From Nelumbo lutea (lineage: Eukaryota; Streptophyta; Magnoliopsida; Proteales; Nelumbonaceae): 64,000 bases of DNA. Positions 21,666 through 32,519 of the stretch are shown here, piece by piece (position 1 is the first letter of the stretch; the number at the start of each line of letters is the position of its first letter). Below the pieces are notes generated by a model that worked only from the letters and a program-made list of their open reading frames with translations, made no database searches and was not told the DNA's origin. The position numbers and the translations under genes were made by a program. Where the stretch lies: contig JAKGHH010000002.1 of assembly GCA_022828595.1 (NCBI GenBank), positions 108,311,254-108,375,253 on the forward strand, in the 5' to 3' direction.

Positions 21666-22370
21666 AGTTTTCAAGGCGTCTAGGTGATTCTGGGCGACAT
21701 TGGGGTGCCTAGTCGCCTAGGCAATATAAGTTTTATAATATAAAAAACTGACTTTTGGCTAGTTTCCTAGTTTTATATACCATTCAGCATGTATGTTAAT
21801 TGAAAAAGTAGTAATTCTCTTTATTAAGAACATTAAATTTCCTCTAAAAATGTGGCAAATCATCACATCTAAAAGATAAAAATTTTTTTATATGTATTAA
21901 TTTCATTATTTTAAAAAATAATACTACTATAATTAGTATTTAATAGAGAAAATTCATATTAATTAGCAGCTAAAGAAGGCTATTAACTTTATATGATAAG
22001 CATTCAGGATAGAAAGTAAAATAGCAAAAAAACAAGGATGGAGTTTCTGTTTTATTTAATTAGAGAGAGAGAGAATAGAAAAAAAGAACTTTATTATTCT
22101 ATTCTTTCTTTCCTTCTTTCTTTCTTTCCTTCTTTTTCTCTCCTCAAAACCCTTTGATCTTTTAAATTTCAATAGTAAAACATTAAAACAAAGTATAATT
22201 GATATATATATAGCATATAATAAAATTTATTAACACAACATTAATAAGATACATCAATATAAATGACATTATAAAAGGCGCCCGCCTTGTCATTTTTGTC
22301 GCCTAGGTGGGCACTTAGTCGCCTAGGCCAGGCGCCCAGCCAAGGGCACCTAGGTGATGCCTTGACAACT
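21666..22370. mobile_element. Inverted-repeat element with CCTAGG/AGGCG subterminal motif, 2-bp AT flanks
   Basis: The ends are agttttcaaggcgtc (21666) and, inverted, agttgtcaaggcatc (to 22370). Both subterminal regions are packed with GCCTAGG, AGGCGCC and TAGTCGCC words, while the 500-bp core is AT-rich and non-coding. AT lies on each side (21664-21665 and 22371-22372). Removing 21666-22372 restores the copia gag frame exactly (VAVKT|MVRTELEKNG), so both ends are supported by host coding sequence and the target duplication is only AT. Confidence 0.8.
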
Positions 22371-22372
22371 AT

Positions 22373-23303
22373 GGTCTTCACTGCTACTGCTACAATGGAC
22401 TCCAAATCAACTTGGGAGAGGGGTCCTGAAGGGTCTCCTGTAATTGATCCGAGTCGGTACGAGATGAGGGTAAAGCTTCCAACAAGTGTCTCTGGTATTC
22501 TTAGTCTTCTTGCAATAGTCACACACCAAGTCCTTGTCCTCCTTCCTGGCCTCACTACTCCCCCTGTCTCCATTTAGCTTAGATTTAACTGTACTAACCA
22601 TAGCTGACTGATCAATCCCAGGCTGTCTCAGCATGACATTCCTCCTCTTGCTCTCCTCTCCAGAGACAAAGGCATAAGCTTGAGAAAGAGTCACACTTTC
22701 TCTAGAAAGGAGATGTTGCCTAGCAATGTCAAAATCAAGGTTCAGCCCAGCCAAGAACTTAAAAACCCAGTTCTTTTCTACCAACCCCTGATAGGTGGTT
22801 GCATCCTTCATACTCTCGCAAACCACAATTCTAAGTGGTCAATCTCCTCCCAAAGAGTTTTCAGCATGGAGAAATAGGTGGCAAGAGGTCTATCTCCCTA
22901 TTTTCTACTAATCACCTAATTCCTTAACTGATAAGCTCTAGCTACATTTTGTTTATAGGAATAGGTTTCAGTCACTCCATCCCAAATCTCCTTTGCAGTA
23001 TTAGTCCACAAAAAAAAATTTACCAATGTGAGGTAACATAGAGTTACACAACCAAGTCATCACCATGTAATTCTCCTGTACCCACTGGTAGGGATCTGTA
23101 TCAGGTTTCTTCTCCTCCCCAGTGATGTACCCCAGTTTCCTACAAGCACCAGTGGCCCTCTTGGCTGATTGTGCCCATTCCAGGTAATTTGTACTATCAA
23201 ATTTCACTATAATAATAATTCCAAACCAAAAAATATCACTACTACCTCCAACACCCAGACCCATGTTACCGATGGACTTCTGCTCGATACTCCAACTCTC
23301 CAT
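22373..23303 (-). pseudogene. Copia gag of the deleted element
   Basis: From 23303: MESWSIEQKSIG, VKFDSTNYLEWAQSAKRA, WVQENYMVMTWLCNSMLPHI, then after frameshifts FKFLAGLNLDFDIARQHLLS and a knuckle DYCKKTKNTRDTCWKLYPHL near 22480-22530. The knuckle-to-protease segment continues across the inverted-repeat element. It is closely related to the gags at 3156-4124 and 8238-8645. Confidence 0.85.
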
Positions 23304-23765
23304 TTTACTTCAAACAGTTCAATAGTAGAAAATAATTAGGTAGAGAGCCTCCAAGATCAAATCGATCTCACACACAAAGGTAACAGACCTTTCCGAAAGA
23401 AGAAAAGTCTATCCGGAGAGAAATCTCTCTCTTCCCACCAGAGAGAAAAGTGAATCGGCCACTCCAAAAGGCCCAAAAAATTCTAGAAACCTAACCGTCC
23501 CCTACAAAATACCTAGAAAAGTCCAACAATACCTGAGCGCCCAAGATCAGATAAAATTTGAAGAGTCCAACTTGATTAAGACTCTTCCTCGCACTCCAGT
23601 TCTTCCTAATTTTGATGCCAAAACATAGATCACCCTCTCGATGACTAGATCACACCAAAATATCCAAGAATTGGGCAATTTGAAGTATATCGATTAGCCC
23701 CTTATCTCCTCATGCAATCAGCTGATCAAGGACTGCATGGAAAAACTCCAAGAAACCCTAGCCGA

Positions 23766-23777
23766 GCTCTGATACCA
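23766..23777 (-). other. Primer-binding site (initiator Met tRNA)
   Basis: The minus strand reads TGGTATCAGAGC, two to three bases from the LTR end at about 23779. Confidence 0.85.
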
Positions 23778-23778
23778 A

Positions 23779-24127
23779 GTAAAAAAGTGCTGAAATAAAA
23801 AAATAAATAAATAATCTATAAAAGAAAAGAATATTTCTTGAAGAAGAGAAGAGAGGAGAAAGAGAAGAGAAGAGAAGAGATTTGAGAGATATAAGAGAGC
23901 AATAATGCTGGCCTTCCTCTTGAGTATTATTTATAGTCTAAAATAATAAAGAGTACAAAGACCAATATGCCCTTATAGGGTGGCTAACACATAAAACAGC
24001 ATAAAACACTTAAAATAACTGTTCAAAAAGGACCCAACAAGAGTGACATGGTCCCCACTTCCTATCTAAATAATAAATAATCAAACACTACCACTATAGA
24101 TTACACAATGTGTCCAAAACATCAACA
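23779..24127 (-). repeat. 5' LTR of the deleted copia element
   Basis: A 349-bp block aligns with 20897-21200. Shared runs include 'gtgctgaaataaaa', 'aagaatatttcttgaagaag' and 'acataaaacagcataaaaca'. In minus orientation it starts TGTTGATG at 24127. It keeps the TATA-like segment that the 3' LTR has lost. Confidence 0.8.
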
Positions 24128-24371
24128 CATCGCATAAGACCCATGTATATGCCTATTGGGCTTCTTAAGCTGAACTTATTGATGTTTTAAACCTCCAGGA
24201 AAAGCATGAATGAGATGTCTAGCTATGCTCAAGCATAATTAGACATCTGCAATTTCATCTTAAGCAGTAAATAAACTTGTGGTTAAGCTTTTAACAAGTC
24301 ATGCTGCTTCAGATTTAGTTAAGTCACAAGAATGTTATGGAAGAAAGAAGAGGCATATATTTTCTCATTTT

Positions 24372-24589
24372 CCCAGGCCATATAGTGCAAATTATATGTG
24401 GGTTGTTAGATTTGACACAACAATAAGATCCCTGGATTCCTTTTCCTAACTCACTTGTCTGCAATAGACATGACATCAATCCCAGGCCATATAGTGCAAA
24501 TTATATGTGGGTTGTTAGATTTGACACAACAATAAGATCCCTGGATTCCTTTTCCTAACTCACTTGTCTGCAATAGACATGACATCAAT
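24372..24589 (+). repeat. Perfect or near-perfect 109-bp tandem duplication
   Basis: The block beginning 'cccaggccatatagtgcaaa' at 24372 is repeated from 24481, with no difference found by eye over 109 bp. It lies in the CCC1 intron between two retroelements. The identity implies a recent event. Confidence 0.9.
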
Positions 24590-24886
24590 CCCAATCCTTC
24601 CCATTAAAACTTTTAGCATTTAGGTTAGGAATGGTTTCAATCCTTAACCATAATAATTGCATATTTTGTTCCAATATTGTGAAGAAATTCCAGAGTAAGG
24701 AAAATAGGTCCAAGATAGAATTTTTCAACTTCTGTTTTGTGACGAAACAAGTTTGGTAAAGTTCAAAGTATGTCTAAGACAATTTCTGTGTTTGTGGCGA
24801 AAACAGAATCTTAGGTAGAGTTTTGAGATGAAACTTAGTATGATGAAAATGAAGATCTATGAGAGCACTCAAATTTTAGATAAATT

Positions 24887-25155
24887 TGGTGAGTTCCTGC
24901 TCACTCCGGGAGTCTTACTTTGAGGGAGACTCTACCTCCAGAAGGGGAGAGAGAGAGAGAGAGACTTAGGAGGGAAACTCTGAACTCTTATTCTTCTCTT
25001 CTCCTTTTTATACACTGCCTTTACATTCTGTTAATCTTGTTACAACTGTCTACAACCAACAGATATCGGACTTGCTTACATGAACCTCTGGTATACACCT
25101 TCTTGATCGGCCCGACTGGCTTAAATGGGCTTTTATCTTGCTCAGCATTCTTACC
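24887..25155 (-). repeat. 3' LTR of gypsy element
   Basis: A 269-bp block matches 28827-29087 over its length, sharing 'ctcttattcttctcttctcc' and 'acaactgtctacaaccaaca'. The divergence is mostly transitions plus a longer GA run (24947-24963) here. Confidence 0.9.
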
Positions 25156-25234
25156 AATTCCATCCCCCATTAAAGCAACCTTGTCCCCATGGTTGAGATG
25201 ACTGAACTGGTGCAAGATAGTATGGTTCTTCCCA

Positions 25235-28200
25235 TGTAACATCTTCAAATGGGAGATGTTTCCAAACGATTATGGCTTATTGAACTGTGGCACTACCCTT
25301 CTTAATCCTTTTGTAATCCACAATTTCAGCTGGTTCCGGTAGCAAGTTCCCCTCACCTAAGAACTCTGGTAATGTTGGTGAAACAGGAGCTGTGGGCCCT
25401 AGGTGTCTCTTCAGCGGGGAACATGGAAGGTGGCATGTAACTTGGATGAGGCTGGCAGGTCTAGCTTAGGCAACCCTACCCACCTTCTCAAGGATCTGAA
25501 ATGGCCCATAGAATCAAGGGGCAAGCTTCTGGGAGATTCTCTTTGACAGGATAAGTTTTTGGTAAACCCAGTCCCCTAACTCATAGGAGACATCCCAGTG
25601 CTTCTTGTCATAGTGAATTTTCATCTATTGTTGAGTCTGTAGTAAGTGGGTTTTAAGGTCCTTAAGGACTGTCTCGCTGGGCAAAATAATCATCTACTTC
25701 CGCAAATGCAGTTGAGCATTTTTCATAGGGTAATAAGGATGGTGGGTCATGTCCATATAGAGCTTTGAATGGGATTGCTTGTAGTGATCCATTGGACGAG
25801 GTATTTTACCAATACTCAGCCCACGATAACCAGTTGAGCCACGTCCGAGGGTAATCACTTGCAAAACATCATAGATAAGTTTCTAATGTGCGATTAACCA
25901 CCTTGGATGGTTCAGTGATGTAGCTTGGTCCCTTGGGCCTTGAAATATTCAGACCAGAATTTGCTCATGAAGGCTGCATCACAATCTGAAATGATAGTTC
26001 TTGGTGTCCCATGGAGACAAGTGACCTTCTGAATGAAAAGATTGGCCACTTGTGCTGCTGTCAATGGTGCAAAGTGGGCATATTTAGAGAGTCCGCTGCA
26101 AAGATTGCAATGACCGTCTTACCCAATGAAACCGGAAGGCCTGTGATGAAGTCCATCGTGATTTCCTCCAAACTTGATCAGGAAATGGGATGGGCTGCAG
26201 TAAACCAGCTGGTGTTTGAGTATCATACTTGTGTCTTTGGCATATGGTGCACTGGGCTACAAAATCATGGATGTGCTTCTTCATGCCTACTGAATGGAAA
26301 TGTGAAGCCAACCTTTTGTGAGTGCATAAGACTCCAGAATGACCACCCCCCAGAGAGGCATGAAATAGTTCTAGGAGGGCCAGTCTATGGGCTGACTGAG
26401 GGAATAGCCATCCTCCCCTTGAACATAAGAATGCCATTGAAAACTGAATATCCAGGTAGGTGGCCCTTGCCTTGCATAAGCTGATTCCGAATTTTAGTAA
26501 GGTCTTGAGAGACCTTTTCTTTCAGCTGACCCACCAAGGGGTAAATGGGCTGCGACACAGATAGTTGTTGGCCCAATTCATGTTGCCGTGAGAATGCATG
26601 AGCAATCACATTAGTGAGGCCAGATTTATATTAAATGGTGAAATCAAAACCTAACAATTTATACCACCACTTTTGTTGAACTTCTGAGAGTCTTGGTTGT
26701 TCCACTGAATGTTTTAGACTTTTGTGATCTGTGTGGATAGTAGTGGTGGAGACCCAGTAAATACCCTTTCCACTTTTGAATTGCAAGGGTCACAACCATC
26801 AGTTCTTTCTCAATGTTGATTTCCCTTGGGCTTGTTCTGAGATGGTTTTGCTGAAATAAGCCACTGGTTTCCCTTCCTGTAGTAAAACAGCTCCTAGATC
26901 CGTGCCTAACGCATATGATTCTACTACAAATTCTTTAGAAAAGTCTGGTAATGTTAACACTGGAGGGGTAATTAGAGCATGCTTCAGTGTAGTAAAAGCT
27001 GAATTAGCTGTTTCGGACCATTTGAAGTTGTTCTTCTTTAGTAAGTGTGTTAGAGGAGAAGCCGGAGTACCATAATTCTGTATAAATTGGTGGTAATATC
27101 CTGTAAGACCCAGAAACCCCTGAAGGTTCTTTACAGAAGTGGGTCATGGCCAAACTAGCATGCATTGAACCTTTCTCGAGTCTGTTGTAACTGTACCGGG
27201 TGAGACGACATGTCCAAGATAATGAATCTGTTTTGTGGAAATGTGGATACTTATAAGGCCGTATGTTTGCTATTACGGCTCCCAGTTGTATCGAAATCCA
27301 GTGATCTTGTTCTCTAGATGGTGGCAGCTCTGTTGGTTCTTGAAAGATGTCTGAATATTCCTGCAATAGTAATTGGAATTCTTTCTCTTAGGCTTCTATT
27401 CTAAAGCATCCGCAATCCTCCCATCAAGAGTGTTGGGCCTGAGTAGCTAGGACCTAGACTCATAAGAGTGGTGTTCATTGTTGGTTGACAGTTTTTGAGT
27501 ATGGTTTGCAGACGACTTTGGTGGACTGTGTTCAGCCCGATTCCTTTGATGTGGTGTGGCTTCCTGATTTGGAGGAAAGCCATGGTAAGCTTGGCCCAGT
27601 CATGTGTTACCAGGCCCAATTTGCTTAACCAATGGATTCCTAACACAACGTTCGATCCATAGAAGTCGAAGGGATGAAGGTCCATCCTAAATTCACAACC
27701 TTTAATGAGCAATGCCACCTTGGCACAGACCCCCTCACATCGGATACCTCCCCCATTCACCACATGTACAAAGAAGGGAGTAGTAGGTTACACAGGTAAC
27801 CCCAATTGTTTGGTGAGCTTCACTGTTACAAAGTTAGAGTGCTTCCACTATCAATGAGCACCGAGACACATCGGCCCACCCATCACCCTCATTGTCCTGG
27901 TTGAGTGTGGACCGATAAGAGCTTGTAGGCAAATGGCTGGTTAATTGAATTCAGTTCCTCATTCTGGTTCACCTGAGTTCTCAATAGGTTCCTCCCCTAC
28001 ATTCTTCAGAGTCGATCTATAACAAAAATGCTTGTTGTTTCTTATAGTGATGACTGGGGGAGAATTTTTTGTCACAGTTAAAGCAGAGGCTTCTCTCCCG
28101 GCAATCTTTCATCTCCAAACATGACAGCCGTTTTAATGGAATTGCATGGGTTTTCTGTAGCGTGGGTGGATAGTCTCCTTGTAGTTCTGTCCTAACTGAT

Positions 28201-28690
28201 GATGTCTCAAGGATGGGTCTCCTACTTGACAATTCTTTCTCAGTCCATTGATCTTGTCTTCATGGAGTGCCTAATCCTATAGCTATGGCTACCATATTAG
28301 GCTGCATAGCTTTGACCTCAATACGAAGATCGTCTCTGAGACCCCCAACAAAACAACCGATGAGGACTTTTTTCGGCCAACCTTGTACTCTTGTTGCCAA
28401 TTGATTGAATTCCACCTGATACTCTCACACCATCCCAACTTGATGAATCTTGGCCAGTGCTTCATCGAAATCTTCAAAAGAGGAAGGCCCAAATCTGATG
28501 CAGAGAGACTCCATGAAGTCATTCCAAGTTGGTCGAGAGTGTGATCGTTTGTACCACTGAAACTAGTGAATTGCTTCTCCTTAAAGGTAAATTGAAGCCA
28601 CTGCTACCCTCTGGTGACCGGTGATTTCTTGGAGGTCAAAGTATTTCTCTGCACAATAAATCCAAGACAGAGGATCTTGGCCACTGAATA
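25235..28690 (-). pseudogene. Ty3/gypsy gag-pol with reverse transcriptase core deleted
   Basis: Minus-strand pieces in order: gag (about 28690-28290, many shifts), a CCHC-like knuckle LCFNCDKKFSPSHHYKK near 28040-28090, and a protease region MDLHPFDFYGSNVVLGIHWL at 27600-27690. An RT start IRPYKYPHFHKTD follows near 27230-27270, then after one frame change YLGHVVSPGTVTTDS and LQGFLGLTGYYHQFIQNYG, which belong after the RT active site. The fingers/palm with the YxDD box is therefore missing. The integrase HHCC region (HASLGGGHSG, CTICQRHK) lies at 26437-26250. A chromodomain-like end (VWKHLPFEDVTWEE) lies at about 25240-25290. The family would normally encode a full polyprotein; this copy cannot. 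Confidence 0.88.
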
Positions 28691-28807
28691 TTGGAAATCC
28701 ATCTTTACCACTCGGGAGTAGCTTCTGCCGTTCCTTGTGCTACCCTGGCTGAAGTCTTCTGCTTTCAACTTCTTTGTTGTTCACCAGAGGGTTTGACAAA
28801 TCTTGCT

Positions 28808-28826
28808 TTTGCTCTGATAGCAGAAT
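28808..28826 (-). other. Primer-binding site region of gypsy element
   Basis: The minus strand next to the LTR reads ATTCTGCTATCAGAGC, matching the initiator Met tRNA site (TGGTATCAGAGC) except for changes at its LTR-proximal end. Confidence 0.65.
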
Positions 28827-29087
28827 TGGTGAGTTCCTGCTCACCCCAGGAGTTTTACTTCAAGGGAGATTCTGCCTCCAGAGGGAAAAGAGAGAGGCTT
28901 AGGAGGAAAACTCTAAACTCTTATTCTTCTCTTCTCCTTTTTTATACACTACCTTTGCATTCTGTTAATCTTGTTACAACTGTCTACAACCAACAGATAT
29001 TGAGCTTTCTTACATGGACCTCTGGTATACACCTTGATGGACCCAACTGCCTTAAATAGGCTTTTATCTTGTTCAGCACTCTTACCA
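28827..29087 (-). repeat. 5' LTR of gypsy element
   Basis: A 261-bp partner of 24887-25155, with the same TGGTGAG start and TTACCA end on the + strand. Confidence 0.9.
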
Positions 29088-29568
29088 CAATTGGTGACAC
29101 AAAAAGAAGATTAAAAAACTACCAGAAACAGGAATTTTTTTTTATTACGTAAACTGAAGAAAAGCATACCTATATTAGTTTTAGACTTTCAAGGAAGTTG
29201 AATGAACCCCTTTAGTGCAGAACTTGTGAGCTTTTGATGGCTATAAATTCTGTTTTCAGAACTATAGAGAAGATAGAGGGAAAATCCAAAACCGCTCATT
29301 TGGCACCTAGAACCACTTGCCTTTATGAGAATCACCAACTATAAGCATAATATACTGAAAAATCACTCCAATATCAATAACCACATCTTACTATCAAAAA
29401 ATACAAAGAATACATAGAATTTCAAACAATTCCATAATTGACCACTTTGCTCTAGCATCATTATGATTTGTATTTATGGACCATGTCAAATCTAAGTGGT
29501 GGCTCATTTATGAAATGATTTGATTCAATGGACACGCACATGAATCATGTAGGTTAAGACAATTTTAT

Positions 29569-29610
29569 GTTGTTGTTGTTGTTGTTGTTGCTGCTGCTGC
29601 TGCTGCTGTT
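29569..29610 (+). repeat. Compound (GTT)n(GCT)n microsatellite near a splice acceptor
   Basis: About seven GTT/TGT units pass directly into about six CTG/GCT units. The run ends about 50 bp before the acceptor AG (29658-29659) of the last CCC1 exon, that is, in or next to the region where the branch point and pyrimidine tract are expected. Confidence 0.9.
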
Positions 29611-29659
29611 TTACTTATTAGATTTTGGAGACTAACCTATCTATTATAATCACTTGCAG

Positions 29660-30750
29660 CAAACCAAGTCCATCCAAAGAATTGGTACCCAATCCCTCTT
29701 GTATTTTGTCGACCATGGGGAAAGCTACCAGAGAATGTTCCTTGTCATCCAAAACTTGCTGACTTTGCCAATTGCATGAAGAAGAAGGGTCGAGGAATGT
29801 CCATCTTTTTCTCCATCATTGATGGGGACTACCATGAGTGTGCCAAGGATGCTAAAACTGCCTGCAAGCAGCTTGCTACCTACATAGACTACAGACGCTG
29901 TGAAGGTGTAGCTGAGATTGTGGTGGCCCGCAACATGTGTGATGGTTTCCGTGGAATTGTCCAAACTATGGGCCTTGGCAATCTCAAGCCTAACATTGTG
30001 GTGATGCGATACCCTGAGATTTGGCGTCGGGAGAACCTGACTTATATTCCAGCCACCTTTGTTAGTATCATCAGTGACTGCATTGTTGCCAACAAGGCTG
30101 TTGTTATTGTCAAGGGTCTCGATGAGTGGCCCAATGAGTACCAGAGACAGTATGGTACCATTGACTTGTACTGGATTGTCAGAGATGGAGGTCTCATGCT
30201 TCTCCTCTCTCAGCTGCTGCTCACTAAGGAGAGCTTTGAGTGCTGTAAAATCCAGGTCTTTTGCATTGCTGAGGAGGATGCAGAGGCAGATGTGCTCAAG
30301 GAAGATGTGAAGAAGTACCTCTATGATCTCCGGATGCAGGCAGAGGTGATAGTCATAACAATGAAATCATGGGAGGCCCACGTGGAGGGTTGTGGACAGC
30401 AGGATGAGTCAATGGAGGCCTTCACTGCAGCTCAGAGACGCATAGCTGCTTATATAGCAGAGATTAAACAAATAGCTCGTAAGGAGGGTACCCCACTAAT
30501 GGCTGATGGAAAACCTGTGGTTGTGAATGAGCAGCAGGTGGAGAAATTCCTTTACACAACCCTGAAATTGAATTCTACAATACTCAGATATTCAAGGATG
30601 GCGGCAGTGGTGCTTGTAAGCCTTCCACCTCCACCAGCCAGTCACCCAGCATGCTTCTACATGGAGTACATGGATTTATTAGTGGAGAACGTGCCAAGAC
30701 TGTTAATTGTTAGGGGTTATGGAAGAAATGTTGTGACCATTTTCACATAA
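29660..30750 (+). CDS. CCC1: Cation-chloride cotransporter CCC1, last exon (cytosolic C-terminal domain)
   Basis: The acceptor AG is at 29658-29659; 'ca' completes the Ala codon from the previous exon. The exon encodes 362 residues plus TAA at 30748-30750. It opens NQVHPKNWYPIPLVFCRPWG and contains LADFANCMKKKGRGMSIF, RRCEGVAEIVVARNM, NLKPNIVVMRYPEIWRREN, EWPNEYQRQYGTIDLYWIVR and LLSQLLLTKESFE. It ends with SRMAAVVLVSLPPPP, FYMEYMDLLVENVPRLLIVR and VVTIFT. These are the hallmarks of the SLC12 C-terminal domain in plant CCC proteins, which contributes to dimerisation and regulation in this family. Having the whole C-terminal domain in one exon rules out a processed copy, because upstream exons are separated by introns with matching phases. 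There is no frameshift or premature stop. A polyadenylation-like AATAAA lies at 31116-31121. Confidence 0.97.
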
Positions 30751-31250
30751 CTGCTTGAAGTTGCATATCTAAAGAGCAGCTGCTTCTTTTTTTTTCTCTT
30801 TTTTTTGCTATTAATGTTCATATTCATTTTTTCATTCTTTTGGAATGTTTATAACATGGACGTTTCAATTCATTCTTTGTATGCTTTCTCTTGCTAAAGG
30901 CAGGAGCCATCTTCTTTTTCTGTCTCCATCTATGATAGCCCTTTGGACGAGTTTTACAAGGAAATACCATGAGGCTTTTCTGTAATCTGATGCTCCCCCC
31001 AAAAGAGAAGAAATTTGTCTTAGAGAATTTTGAGGCTTCCTATTGATTTCTCGTATTGATTTCACATTTGTTATTAAATCAGCAAAGTAGCTTATTGGAA
31101 CATGTCAACTAATTCAATAAAAGACGGTGATATTTCAGTAATTAAACGACTCTCTTTGTTTTTAGATAAGTAAACGACATAGGAAACCATTAATTAGTAG
31201 TCATTGAGGAAATCAGAATAGTAGGTTTTCCCTAATTCTGAGGCCTCTCT
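30751..31250 (+). other. CCC1 3' untranslated region and flank
   Basis: T-rich sequence directly after the stop, with AATAAA at 31116-31121 as a plausible polyadenylation signal. No coding region is seen. Confidence 0.5.
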
Positions 31251-31515
31251 AACACGTTTTTGCCTTTCCTTGCATCAGACAAGATCGTACACCAATTGTT
31301 CTTGTACAAGGACTATCGCTTTGAAGTTTGAACAATGCAACTTGGATCTTCAAGTTACTATACAATAGGCAATGGCAGAGCCTCTTTCTTGTTAGCGTAC
31401 ACAACTTTTGAAGGAATGGGAGAATTTGAGTAGGGTAAATGTTGGACCTGCCATAACTGTAACAACTAACAACCACTATTTGCAAAAGATAACATCTTGA
31501 TCTTCCTTTCCTTGT

Positions 31516-31518
31516 CTT

Positions 31519-31557
<39 letters not shown>

Positions 31558-31559
31558 TT
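31516..31559 (+). repeat. (TTTA)n microsatellite
   Basis: About eleven uninterrupted TTTA units. Confidence 0.95.
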
Positions 31560-32373
31560 CTTTCCGAGCATTACTTACTAGACATACAGTGAAACCGGGA
31601 TGGGGTTGGGCAGAGAGCACGGTGCACATTAGGGGTGATCATGGGCCAGGCTTAACACCAATGATAAGGGTTATAGCTCAGGATCAGGCCTGGCTCAGCC
31701 TAGACCTTGGGCCTAAAGTATAAGCCCGGGCTCGGTCTGTAGCGCCATGAGGCCACTGGACATACCACCCAAAGCCTGTGGTTCCGTGAGTTTGATCCCC
31801 CTACCGCCTGGAGGGGTGATAAGTGACTGCGGTTCCATGAGCTTTAGTTGAAAGGCAACTAAACTTCTCTCCTTGAAGTTTGACACTGAAATCCCAGGCA
31901 TTAAGAAGATCATCTAAAAGGGAGCAAAATTAGATTCAAAGACTGCATTGAGCCAACGAGACTCGAGGCTCGATCTAAATATAAATCTCAGTTAGTTCTT
32001 TCTCTTTTACTTGCACGTACATTCACTATCATTGTTTTTGTTGTTGGATTGTTACTATGAACTTGTGATATCTGTGTTTTACTTGCTAATACATACACTA
32101 TTTGGGTTGTATTTTGGATTATTCCGAATATATTGTTATACTTTTGTTAACTAAATTATAACCTCCATATCTCCAATCGTTTTCTATCTTTAAGATGAGG
32201 TAATACTTATCTTATTTTATTGAAGAACTACCATTCATAGGGGACATCCATCCATCCCCATTTCTCCTATCAACAAAATAATCTATTTATTAACAAACAA
32301 AGGGTGTGATTATCGGTCCCTCATGGAGATGAGAATTTTTGGGTGATGATATCACCATTTAATTGTTGAGACC
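31560..32373. other. Gene-free stretch
   Basis: No coding region is recognised. 31620-31760 holds 'ggggtgatcatgggccaggc' and clustered ggcctggct/gcccgggct words, like the end of an inverted-repeat element, but I could not define its other end. Confidence 0.35.
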
Positions 32374-32519
32374 GATCTGCTCCTCACACACAGGGCGCCT
32401 CACATGCACTTCCTACCATGCATTGGGAAGATCTCCCGTACTTATAAGTTATTATTCAGGGGAGGTGTTCCCAATGCACAGTGGATGTGCATGTGAGGCG
32501 CCCCTGTGAGGAGCAGATC
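32374..32519. mobile_element. Hairpin MITE
   Basis: Almost the whole 146 bp folds back. The left arm (gatctgctcctcac... then gggcgcctcacatgcac) pairs with the right arm (gtgcatgtgaggcgcccc... then gtgaggagcagatc). The apex carries 'attgggaagatctcccgtac', a motif shared with the hairpin at 37779-37943. Confidence 0.8.

Larger units (their letters stand above)
20897..24127 (-). mobile_element. Internally deleted copia element with both LTRs
   Basis: Two related LTRs bound a 2.6-kb interior, read on the minus strand: primer-binding site (23766-23777), gag, protease start, then directly the C-terminal tail of RNase H and a polypurine tract. Integrase, reverse transcriptase and most of RNase H are absent. 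A 705-bp inverted-repeat element (21666-22370) sits inside gag. The LTRs differ by scattered substitutions and one gap of about 55 bp, so the insertion is not very recent. A clean target duplication was not seen. Confidence 0.85.
24887..29087 (-). mobile_element. Ty3/gypsy chromovirus, complete ends, defective interior
   Basis: LTRs at 24887-25155 and 28827-29087 start TGGTGAG and end TTACCA. The 5-bp flanks are aaatt (24882-24886) and caatt (29088-29092), a target duplication with one change. Minus-strand order: primer-binding site, gag, CCHC, protease, RT start, RNase H remnant, integrase, chromodomain-like tail, purine tract near 25157-25172. The RT core is deleted. At 4.2 kb it is shorter than intact chromoviruses. 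Confidence 0.9.

Noticed and set aside
26011..26484. 157-codon + strand open frame
   Set aside because: It is the antisense of the gypsy integrase HHCC region on the minus strand.
31740..31810. tRNA-like B-box words (ggttccgtgagtttgatccc)
   Set aside because: No cloverleaf or A box could be formed around it.
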